Below are positions 17,230 through 26,700 of a DNA stretch of 64,000 bases, piece after piece (position 1 is the stretch's first letter; each line of letters begins with the position of its first letter). The position numbers and the translations under genes were made by a program. A model generated the notes under the pieces. The model saw only the letters and a program-made list of their open reading frames with translations. It did not search any database and was not told where the DNA came from. The DNA is from an uncultured Christensenellaceae bacterium. Its GTDB lineage: Bacteria > Bacillota > Clostridia > Christensenellales > UBA3700. The DNA is taken from contig CALWHF010000012.1 of the NCBI GenBank assembly GCA_944380305.1, positions 1 to 64,000 of the forward strand. The letters are read 5' to 3'.

Positions 17230-18348
17230 ATGTTGGTTGACAACAGAATACAGACTTTAGCAAAAAATCTCGTAAACTATTCTTGCAGCGTCAAGAAGGG
17301 CGAAAACGTCCTGATCGAGGCTTTCGGCGTTGACTATCAACTGGTCAACTGCGTCGTGAAAGAAGTGTATGCAGCGGGCGGTTATCCGTTCGTCAGCCTG
17401 TTCGACAATCGCGTTCAGCGCGAGATCTACAAGGGTATGGACGAGACTCTCGCAAAGAAGATGGCGGAATTCGACTGCGCGAAGATGGACAAGATGGACG
17501 CGTATATCGGCATACGCGGCGGCGAAAACGCATACGAGACCTGCGACGTCGATGCGGCGAGAATGGGCGCGTACAGCAAGTTCTATTCGTTGCCCGTTCA
17601 TCACGACAGACGCGTCGCGCATACGAAATGGGTTGTGCTCAGATACCCCACGCAGGGTATGAGCTGTATGTCGGCGATGAGCACCGAGAGTTTCGAAGAC
17701 TTCTATTTCGACGTCTGCAACCTCGATTACTGCAAGATGGGCGAGGCGATGACTCCGCTCGTCGAGCTGATGAACAAGACCGACAAGGTGCGCATCGTCG
17801 CGCCTAATACAGACCTAACCTTCTCGATAAAGGGCATAGGCGGCGTAAAGTGCTGCGGTCTCAGGAATATCCCCGACGGCGAAGTCTATACCGCTCCCGT
17901 CAGAGAGAGCGTCAACGGCAGGATAACCTACAACGTGCCTACGAGCAAAGACGGCATCAAGTTCGAGAACGTATCCCTGCTTTTCAAGGACGGCAAGATA
18001 ATCGAGGCGACCGCGAACGATACCGAGGCGATCAACAAGATATTCGATACCGACGAGGGCGCGAGATACGTCGGCGAGTTCGCGATCGGCGTAAACCCGT
18101 TCGTGACCAAGGCGATGGGCGACATCCTGTTCGACGAAAAAATAAGCGGCAGCATACATTTCACGCCGGGCAGCTGTTACGACGACGCGTTCAACGGCAA
18201 CCGCAGCGCGATCCACTGGGATCTCGTACTCGTTCAGACAAAGGCGTTCGGCGGCGGAGAGATATATTTCGACGACAGACTGATCAGAAAGGACGGCATT
18301 TTCGTGATAGACGAGCTCAAAGGACTCAATCCCGAAAATCTTGCATAA
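17230..18348 (+). CDS. M29-family aminopeptidase
   Basis: This 372-residue metallopeptidase of family M29 (AmpS/AmpT/PepS type) is cytosolic and removes N-terminal residues from peptides using two metal ions. Candidate metal ligands lie in DGEVYTAP (Glu near residue 218), VGEFAIGVNP, HFTPGSCY and IHWDLV. I chose the ATG at 17230, preceded by GGAAGGAGATATA; the open frame upstream has no Shine-Dalgarno. It lies 80 nt after argS, probably on the same transcript, and fba follows from its own promoter. Confidence 0.9.
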   Translation: MLVDNRIQTLAKNLVNYSCSVKKGENVLIEAFGVDYQLVNCVVKEVYAAGGYPFVSLFDNRVQREIYKGMDETLAKKMAEFDCAKMDKMDAYIGIRGGENAYETCDVDAARMGAYSKFYSLPVHHDRRVAHTKWVVLRYPTQGMSCMSAMSTESFEDFYFDVCNLDYCKMGEAMTPLVELMNKTDKVRIVAPNTDLTFSIKGIGGVKCCGLRNIPDGEVYTAPVRESVNGRITYNVPTSKDGIKFENVSLLFKDGKIIEATANDTEAINKIFDTDEGARYVGEFAIGVNPFVTKAMGDILFDEKISGSIHFTPGSCYDDAFNGNRSAIHWDLVLVQTKAFGGGEIYFDDRLIRKDGIFVIDELKGLNPENLA

Positions 18349-18385
18349 GCTCGTGCAATAAATAAGTTAAAATTTACATAAAGGA

Positions 18386-18414
18386 TTGTAATTTTTTTAA
18401 CGGTGTGATAATAT
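18386..18414 (+). promoter_or_regulatory. Promoter of fba
   Basis: TTGTAA (18386-18391), 17-nt spacer, TAATAT (18409-18414). Transcription near 18421 gives a leader of about 100 nt. Confidence 0.6.
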
Positions 18415-18429
18415 ATAAGCGACGCGTGA

Positions 18430-18489
18430 GGCGGGTGAGTCCCCTCTCGGCGCATATGACACGATCCCGCCGCGAGGAGAGGGATCTCA
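18430..18489 (+). promoter_or_regulatory. Structured leader of fba
   Basis: An imperfect long hairpin joins TGAG (18436-18439) to CTCA (18486-18489) and CCCTCTC (18442-18448) to GAGAGGG (18477-18483), with GGCG/CGCC inside. GGCGGG (18430-18435) can pair instead with CCCGCC (18466-18471), which gives a pseudoknot or alternative fold. I do not match it to a known riboswitch. Confidence 0.5.
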
Positions 18490-18521
18490 ACGTAAAGATA
18501 ACAATTTCGGAGGTAATTTAT

Positions 18522-19475
18522 ATGCCATTGGTTACATCAGCAAACATGTTCAAGAAGGCTTACGAGGGCGGCTATGCCATCGGTGCATTCAACGTAAACA
18601 ATATGGAGATCATTCAGGGTATCGTAGAAGCCGCTACCGAGGAGAACGCTCCGCTTATTCTTCAGGTTTCTTCCGGCGCGAGAAAGTACGCTAACCCCAC
18701 CTATCTTCGCAAGATGGTCGAAGCGGCTGAAGAAGTCAGCCACCTGCCCATCTGCCTTCATCTCGATCACGGCGATACGTTTGAGCTCTGCAAGAGCTGT
18801 ATCGACGGCGGTTTCAATTCTGTCATGATCGACGGCAGCCACCATGCTTTTAAGGATAACATCGAGCTTACCCGCAAGGTAGTCGAATACGCTCACGACC
18901 ACGGCGTCGTGGTAGAAGGCGAGCTCGGCAGACTCGCAGGCGTCGAGGATGAGGTCAAGGTTTCGGCTGAAGACAGCTCTTACACCAGACCCGAAGAAGT
19001 AGAAGAGTTCGTTACAAAGACCGGCGTCGACAGCCTCGCTATAGCTATCGGCACTTCGCACGGTGCATACAAGTTCAAGCCGGGCACCAAACCGCAGCTC
19101 AGATTCGATATTCTCGAAGAAGTCGCAAAGAGACTGCCCAATTTCCCGATAGTCCTGCACGGTGCATCTTCCGTTCCGCAGGAATTCGTCAGGATCATCA
19201 ACGAGAACGGCGGCGCGCTCAAAGACGCGATCGGCGTACCCGAGGATATGCTCAGAAAGGCTGCTTCCATGGCTGTCTGCAAGATCAACATCGACAGCGA
19301 CCTTCGTATGGCATGCACCGCGGGCATCCGCAAGCACTTCGTCGAGCATCCCGATCACTTCGACCCCAGACAGTACCTGGGCGACGCGAGAGCGAACATC
19401 AAGTATATCGTCAAGCACAAGCTCACCGAGGTTCTCGGCTGCGCGGGCAAGGCTACCGAAATACTCAACGCGTAA
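18522..19475 (+). CDS. fba: Class II fructose-bisphosphate aldolase
   Basis: This 317-residue zinc aldolase splits fructose 1,6-bisphosphate in glycolysis. Zinc ligands and active-site segments are visible: HLDHGDT (about residue 80), MIDGSHHAF, VEGELGRLAG, GTSHGAYKF and HGASSVP (about residue 213), then NIDSDLRMA for phosphate binding. The length is typical. The ATG at 18522 follows CGGAGG; the longer upstream frame is leader. A clean promoter and a strong terminator make it a single-gene unit. Confidence 0.97.
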   Translation: MPLVTSANMFKKAYEGGYAIGAFNVNNMEIIQGIVEAATEENAPLILQVSSGARKYANPTYLRKMVEAAEEVSHLPICLHLDHGDTFELCKSCIDGGFNSVMIDGSHHAFKDNIELTRKVVEYAHDHGVVVEGELGRLAGVEDEVKVSAEDSSYTRPEEVEEFVTKTGVDSLAIAIGTSHGAYKFKPGTKPQLRFDILEEVAKRLPNFPIVLHGASSVPQEFVRIINENGGALKDAIGVPEDMLRKAASMAVCKINIDSDLRMACTAGIRKHFVEHPDHFDPRQYLGDARANIKYIVKHKLTEVLGCAGKATEILNA

Positions 19476-19494
19476 TCGCAAGTCAAGACAAATC

Positions 19495-19525
19495 GAGACG
19501 GACGGCAACGTCCGTCTCTTTTTTT
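19495..19525 (+). terminator. Terminator of fba
   Basis: GAGACGGACG, GCAA loop, CGTCCGTCTC, then eight T residues. Confidence 0.95.
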
Positions 19526-19527
19526 GC

Positions 19528-19772
19528 ATTTATAATTCGGGTAATAAGTGAACGGATGCACGGCCGCGGAGTGACCTCCCGTAAAAGTTCGAGGAGAAAT
19601 AGGATTCTGAATAGACAGTAAAATATAAAACGTCGTGCCCGAATAGAAAAACAAGTCGTTGAAGAATAAACAAAGAAAATGTTTACGAAAAGCTACAAAA
19701 CGACGTCTTTTGCGTATCAGAACGGAAAAACGACTTAAACATTCAAAAAATTCATTTATTTATAAAATAGGC
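19528..19772. other. Non-coding stretch, AT-rich, nothing recognised
   Basis: About 245 nt between the fba terminator and the next promoter. I see no gene, RNA motif or repeat. Confidence 0.5.
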
Positions 19773-19801
19773 TTGACAAATATTTTGTCTAAAACTATAA
19801 T
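19773..19801 (+). promoter_or_regulatory. Promoter of metallophosphoesterase gene
   Basis: TTGACA (19773-19778), 17-nt spacer, TATAAT (19796-19801): full consensus. Confidence 0.9.
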
Positions 19802-19814
19802 ATAAATATCGATT

Positions 19815-19940
19815 ATATAACCGTCCGTAAAGGGGCGGACACCGCGACAAGCGAACTGCGAACGGCTATCGCGTTGCCTCCTGCCGTACGAACGGTCGTC
19901 TCTCTTGCGGCGGTTATATTCTTAAAAAAGAGGGGAGGAG
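19815..19940 (+). promoter_or_regulatory. Structured 5' leader, possible riboswitch of unknown class
   Basis: A closing helix of 9 bp (19815-19823 with 19911-19919) encloses a hairpin TCCG/CGGA (19824-19827 with 19836-19839), a CGCGA/TCGCG stem (19843-19847 with 19869-19873) and a CCGT/ACGG hairpin (19884-19887 with 19892-19895). CCTCC at 19877-19881 is unpaired in this fold and complementary to GGAGG of the Shine-Dalgarno at 19934-19938. I cannot match it to a known family. Confidence 0.5.
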
Positions 19941-19943
19941 TTT

Positions 19944-20489
19944 ATGATATATTATACGAGCGATCTGCATCTCGGTCACGAGAACTGCATTTCGATGTGC
20001 AACCGCCCTTTCTCGAGCATTGAAGAAATGGACGAAAAACTAATAGCGGCGTGGAATAAACGCGTGCATGCCGACGATCTGGTTTTCATTCTGGGAGATC
20101 TTATCTACAAGTCTGCGCGCGCTCCCGAAGAGTATCTTAAGAGACTCAAAGGTAAAAAATATCTTGTGATAGGCAATCATGACCGAACATGGACAGACAA
20201 GGTGAATCTTGCCGATTATTTTATCGGCTGGGCACCGCTCAACGTGATGAATACGGGACGAGGAAAGGCGACGCTGTGTCATTTTCCGTTGATAGAGCAC
20301 GAGGGAAGGTTTATGATACACGGACATCTGCACGCAAATACCGACCGAAAAGCGTGGGAATATGTCAGAGACGATCCGAGGGCTTATAACGCAGGGGTGG
20401 ACGTAAACGGATATATGCCAGTCACGTTTGAAGAGCTGGTGGCGAATAACGACGCGTTCAAAGCCGCACATGCGATTGAAAAAATCTGA
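19944..20489 (+). CDS. Metallophosphoesterase (calcineurin-like)
   Basis: This 181-residue cytosolic phosphoesterase has all metal-ligand motifs in order: SDLHLGHEN (residues 6-14), GDLIY, GNHD (about residue 77) and HGHLHAN (about residue 125). It belongs to the small single-domain phosphoesterases; the substrate is unknown. The ATG follows a strong AGGGGAGGAG. The gene has its own consensus promoter and an unusual 136-nt leader, so its expression is probably controlled at the RNA level. Confidence 0.9.
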   Translation: MIYYTSDLHLGHENCISMCNRPFSSIEEMDEKLIAAWNKRVHADDLVFILGDLIYKSARAPEEYLKRLKGKKYLVIGNHDRTWTDKVNLADYFIGWAPLNVMNTGRGKATLCHFPLIEHEGRFMIHGHLHANTDRKAWEYVRDDPRAYNAGVDVNGYMPVTFEELVANNDAFKAAHAIEKI

Positions 20490-20510
20490 TGAAAGACTGA
20501 ATAAAGAGCA

Positions 20511-20543
20511 AATCGCCCGCTTCATTAATGCGGGCGATTTTCT
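20511..20543 (+). terminator. Terminator of metallophosphoesterase gene
   Basis: AATCGCCCGC pairs with GCGGGCGATT around a nine-base loop, followed by a T-rich tail. Confidence 0.85.
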
Positions 20544-20595
20544 TAATATAGCAGTCCTATATCATTCCGAGTCATATAAATGGATCTTTTATATC

Positions 20596-20624
20596 TTGAC
20601 AGCATAATGTTTTAAGAATTATAC
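20596..20624 (+). promoter_or_regulatory. Promoter of giant repeat-protein gene
   Basis: TTGACA (20596-20601), 17-nt spacer, TTATAC (20619-20624); TATACT one base later is the alternative -10. Confidence 0.65.
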
Positions 20625-20719
20625 TATTATATATAGTTATTTATATTATAACGAGCTGCAGATAAAGCTATCTAAAAAGATGTATATCTGTGAGCAAATA
20701 AATAACGCGGAGGGTGTTT

Positions 20720-23700
20720 ATGATCTGTAAAAAATGCGGAACCGAATTCGAAGGGTCGTTTTGTCCGAAATGCGGAGAAAGGGCTGAAGAGAGGCTTACG
20801 GTCTGTCCCGTTTGCGGTAAGGAGAGAGGAGAGAGCGAAAACTTCTGCTCGAGATGCGGTTATGCTTACGAACGAGAGAATTTCGCGCCGTCGAAGAAAA
20901 CGGCGGAAGAGGAAAAGAAACAGTCAGGCACGGTGGCTGAGAATGTCTCCGGGACGGAAGAGCCGTATCAGACGACGGAATCGAGTGCGGACGAGGCGGA
21001 AGATTTCGTAGAGACAGACAGGAAACCTGCGACTCAAGAGGTCGAAAAATCCGTTCGGCAGGTTGCACCCGTTGCCGCAGTTCCCGCAACCGAGAAGAAG
21101 AACGTCGTCAAAGAACTCGGTGCGAAGGTGAAAAGCTACGTCAGCAATCTGGATGACGGAAAGCGCACGACGTTGATCAAGATATACAGGTGGATACCGA
21201 CGTGCGGTGTCGCGTTGTTTGCGTTTTTCGCATTTTTGTGTTTGTGTTCGCCCGTGATGTTCCATGCTGGATATTCGGTATGCGGCAACGGTTTCGAAAA
21301 TGCCTTCAGCAACAAAATTTCGGTTAGCCTTACTATAGCGTGCATAGCGATATTTATCGCATTTGTGCTGGGGATGGTCTATTTCGCTGTCAGATTGCTC
21401 GGTACGCTCAGCAGACCGTATTCCGACATAGGAGTCAAAAAATATTATACTTTGGACGCGATCATGCTCGCGGTGACTTTTATCGCGTCGTTGATCGGAG
21501 TGGCGGAATCAGGTAATTGGGCAGGAGATGCAGGAGCCGGTCTTACCTTTATGCTTGTTGCGTCTATATTCGGCTTTATATTGCTGTTTGTAAGACGTAA
21601 ATACGAGAAGAAACTGGCGGTCAATCCTTTATATTCGTATAGCGCGAGTATAGGGAAACCGCTCTACGCATACGAAAAGAAAGAGCAGATCGTCAAAAAA
21701 ATAAAGAAGTTTACGGTTGCGGCGATAGTATTAGGTGCGATAATCGCGATCGTAGTGCTGCCTGTCAGAATCGTGATATATAATCCTGCAAGCAGGACTG
21801 CATTATCTTCCGTGACAAACAGAGGCGACGTAGAAAGCAAATTCGGAAGGCCAGAGGATTATGAAGGGAATGAGTCGAGTTACGATTATTATTCGGGGAA
21901 AAAATACGTTTATGAATACATAATCGACGTTCTCGAGCAGAAGGAAGAAGAAGAGTTCATGAACGGGCTCGAAGACGCCTTCGAATCCGATGATCTCGGC
22001 GATCTCGACGATCTCGATTCGGCAATGTCGAAAATCGAAAAGGTTTACGAACGTCTCGACGAGCTTGCTGAACACGCATCGTATAAACATACTCACATAG
22101 AATTCAACACCGATGATGCAGACAAAAGAGAGTGGGACAAGGTTGAGTCGTATTATTGCGTAGTAGCCGAAAACGGCAGCGAAGACACAACCAGGACGGT
22201 TGATGAAATCAATGTGATCTCCGGTACTATAAGCGAATATACCAACGAAGTGGAATTAACTTACGAAGCGACGTTTACGGACGGCAGCTTCATCAAGGGT
22301 ACAAAATCGTTCAGAAACGAAGACGGCGAAACGATAAAGTTCAGCGACGTTCTGGGCGAATACAGCTTTTCGGCAACGGAACTCGAAAAGATAAGCGAAA
22401 TCACATACAGTGATTGCTCCTATCTCGACGGAAACACTCTTTATGTGTTTGCCGACGTGACGGGCGAGATCAGAGGACTGGACGACTATTCCGTCGTGCG
22501 TAACGTCGTCATAGAAGACGAGGTAACTTTGATAGCGAACGATGCGTTTTCCAATTTTACGAACGTAAGCTCGATCAGCGGAGGAGAGAACCTGGTTTCG
22601 ATAGGCACGAGGGCGTTTGACGGCACCGTTTTTGCTAAAAATTCCTACGTCGGCGGCGCGCTGTATTTCAATAACATTCTTATAGACGTCAAACCGAGCA
22701 CGAAGGAGTTGCTGATAGCGGAAGGAACGACCTCTGTTTCGGACGGAGTGTTCAGCGATACTTACTATCTGGAAGACTTGTGGATACCGTCCTCGGTCAA
22801 AGGTCTGAAAGAAAAGACTTTCACTACTGAAGGCAACGATATGCGCATATATTGTCAGGCGGATTCGCAGCCTTCCGACTGGGACGAAGGATGGAACGCT
22901 TATAATATCCCCGTACAATGGAACGTAAAGCAGATAGGTACGAGCAATTCCTACGATTACTTCATTACAAATTCCGGGACTCTGGGACTTGCAAGATATA
23001 ACGGCAGCTCTTCGGAAATAGTCATTCCGTCTTCGTTGAACGGCATAGCGGTATCCATTCTCGGCAAGGACGTATTTACCGTGAGAGATTCAGACGCTGA
23101 GATCGTGTCCATTACGATACCTGCAAGCGTTATCAGAATAGACGGAGAACTCAGCCCGAAATATCAGGACGGTTATATTGTTTATTGCGCGGCGGAAACT
23201 GCTCCCAGCGGCTGGGCGGATAACTGGACAGGGGAGGACAGCGAAGTCTACTGGGACGTAAGATCGATCGTCAGCAACAGCGAATACAAATATTACATCA
23301 CCAACAGCGATGCAACCGTGGTCATTCTCAAATACTACGGTACCGCGACCGATCTGACGATAGATAAGATAAACAACACCGATGTTGCTGCTATAGAAGA
23401 CGGTACTTTTGAAGGCAAAACATCGCTCGTCACCGTGACGATAGGCGACAGCGTCAAGAAGATAGGAGACAGGGCGTTCAGGGACTGTTACAGTATAACT
23501 TCCGTTACGATAGGAAGTGCTGTTGTTTCCATTGGCGACGAGGCGTTCTTCGGTTGCAGCAGTCTTGCGAACATATTCATTCCTTCGCAAGTTAAAACGA
23601 TGGGTTCGAAGGCGTTCAAAGAAACCGGTTCGTGTATCTTCTTCTGCGAAAGTGCTTCCGCACCGTCGGGGTGGGCGTCCGACTGGTTCAGCAACGACTC

Positions 23701-26700
23701 GAGATATTACTTTAATATCGCAGAGCTTGCGAGCAACGACAGCTACGATTACGCTCTGACCAACGATGGCAAGGCTTATCTTCTCAAATTCAAAAAGACT
23801 GCGATCACATTGAACCTCGGTTCGGTAGACAACTATCCGATAGAACTGATTGGAGAAGGAGTGTTCAAGAGTCAGACGTCGATGACTTCAGTAACTTTCG
23901 GCGATAACGTCAAAGTGATAGAAAAAGAGGCTTTTGCGGGATGTACTCAACTTGCGAATATCTATGTCACCGCAAAAATCAGAGAGATCGGGCAGGATGC
24001 GTTCAAGGGCACTCAATCGCTCGAGACAATTACCGTTGACGAAAACAACGCTTATTTCAAGAGTGTAAACAACGTGTTGTATAATTATGAGGGGACGAGA
24101 CTTATTCTCTGTGCGGCTAAACAGACCGCAAACAGATTTGTTATCCCTGACGGTGTGGAGACTATCGAGAGTTTCGCTTTTTACGGCAACAAAAATCTCG
24201 AGACGGTGATAATTCCTTCGAGCGTTGACACGATCAAGACCTATGCGTTCGGCATTACGTCGATAAAGTATCTGTATATACCTTCTTCGGTGGACACGAT
24301 AGAGGAAAATGCGTTCGGAAGTAGCGATAACGCCGTTCTGTACTGCAATGCGGATGAAAAGAAGGGAGGCTGGTCAGACGACTGGAATCACAACAATAAC
24401 ACTGTGGAATGGGGTGTCAAGGCTCTGGGATTGTACTACGATATGCTTTACGTCGAAGACAGCGAGGGTAATGTCGAGATAATGAAATATTACGGGACCG
24501 CAACCGAGATCGCGATCTCGGAAGTTGACGGCAAGACCGTTACTTCGATAGCGGAAAATGCTTTCTACGAAGCGACGTCTCTGGAAAAAGTCGTTATAAG
24601 CGACAGCGTCAAAGAAATAGGTTACGGAGCGTTTGCAGGCTGCACGAATCTTTCCGAGATAGACCTGCCGTATGTCGGCATGAGAGCGGGCACGACTCAG
24701 AACGACTCGTATCAGATGCCGCTCGGATATATCTTCGGCAATTATAACGGAGACGGTTTCTATTCGGCAGTGCAGAATTATTACGGCGTATCGAGTGAAA
24801 CGACGGTATGGGAAGTATATTATCTTCCGATCGCGCTGAAGAGCGTCAGCGTAAGAGGCGGAATTATTCCGCACGGCGCATTCCAGAACTGTGCTCAGAT
24901 CACGGATATTGCGATAGGCAAGGATGTGAGTTATATAGGGGATCATGCGTTTGAAGGCTGTAAGTTTCTTGAAAGCGTAGCGCTTTCGCAGGATAATACG
25001 GGATTCGTCGTCGAAAACGGCGCGCTGTACGACGCGGCAAAGACTCAGCTTTACGTCCGCATGGACGACGGACTGACTATGTCGTTTACGGTGCCCGATA
25101 CCATAGTCAAGGTGCACGAAGAGGCGTTCCGCAACAACTCGACGCTGACCGAGATAATAATTCCCGACAGCGTTACCGAGATAGGTAAAAGCGTGTTTAC
25201 AGGTTGCGGAAATCTTGAAAATCTCGTAGTGCCGTTTGTGGGAACTTCGGCGGACGCGACCGAGGCGGACGAAACGACTTTGTTCGGATACATGTTCGGC
25301 AAGGATTCTTATAACGAAAGCGTCAGCGTTTCTCAGTATTACCGCAATAACTACAGCGTAAGGTATTACGTCCCGACTTCGCTGATAAGCGTGACGGTAA
25401 ACGGAGGAGATCTGTTGTACGGCGCATTCTACAACTTCAATAAACTGCAGAACGTGACTCTCGGCGACGGTATAAACTCCATAGGCGATAAAGTTTTTTA
25501 CGGTTGCAGTTCTCTGACTGAAGTGAATTTCGGCGCAGACGTTGCGAATATAGGAACAGACGCTTTCCGCAACTGCACTTCTGTCACAAAAGTTACCGTT
25601 CCCGACGTTGAGATGTGGCTTGGCATCGTGTTCGCAAACGAGTACTCTAACCCGCTTGCAGCATCTACGGGCGGCGCGCTCTATGTAACGGGAGAGGAAA
25701 CGCCGATAACCGAGATAACCGTTCTCGGAACCGTGACTGCGATCAATGACTATGCATTCTATAACAATGACTCCGTAAAAGTCGTGACGACAGGCGATAA
25801 CGTGACGAAAGTAGGCAAATACGCGTTCTACGACTGCGACGCAATAACTACCGCGTCGATAGGAAACGCCGTCACCGAGATCGGAGCATACGCATTCTAC
25901 GACTGTTCGGCTCTGACTACTTTGTCTGTCGGTTCGGCGATCGAGAGCTTCGGAGAGTATGCGTTCAGGAACTGCAGCGGTCTGACTACGCTCAGGATCG
26001 CCGACGTATCGGCATGGTGCGAGGCGACTTTTGCCGACTCGTACGCAAACCCGATGTACTATACGCCTGACTTCTACGTCGGAGATGCAGAGGAAGTTAC
26101 GACCGAACTCGTGATCCCCGAAGGCACGACTGCGATAAATCAATACGCTCTGTACGGGTTCGAGGGCACGGCGGTCTATATTCCGTATTCCGTCGGCACG
26201 GTAGGACAAAACGCAGTCGTATTTGCGACATCGTCAGGCGCAAAAGTATATTGCGAAGCGGGTCAGAGACCTGCGGGTTGGAACAGCTCGTGGACGAACG
26301 TCTCGAGTTCCGACATAGTATGGGGAAACAAAAACCAGACCACTCAGGACGGTAAGTATCAATTCGTGATAAGCGGAGGCAACGCGTATCTGACCGCATA
26401 TACGGGCTCTGAAAGTATTGTCACCGTTCCGACGAGCGTCACTTCCGACGGAGCGACAAATTATACCGTTGCGGATTTCTGCGGCATTTACGGCGGAAAC
26501 ACCTCTTTGGTCAGCGTGATAATCCCCGAAGGATTCGTTTCGGTATCATATGCGGCATTCTCCGGCTGCACGAGCCTTCAGACGGTCGTCGTACCTTCGA
26601 CGGTGACGACGATAGAAGACAACGCCCTGTCGTCATCTTCGATAACTGCGGTATGCTACAACGGAACCGAAGAGCAGTGGGCGTCCGTAGCTGTCGGCGA

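Noticed and set aside
24374..26209. 611-codon open frame opposite the giant repeat gene
   Set aside because: A mirror of repeated codons in the plus-strand protein; no start signal.
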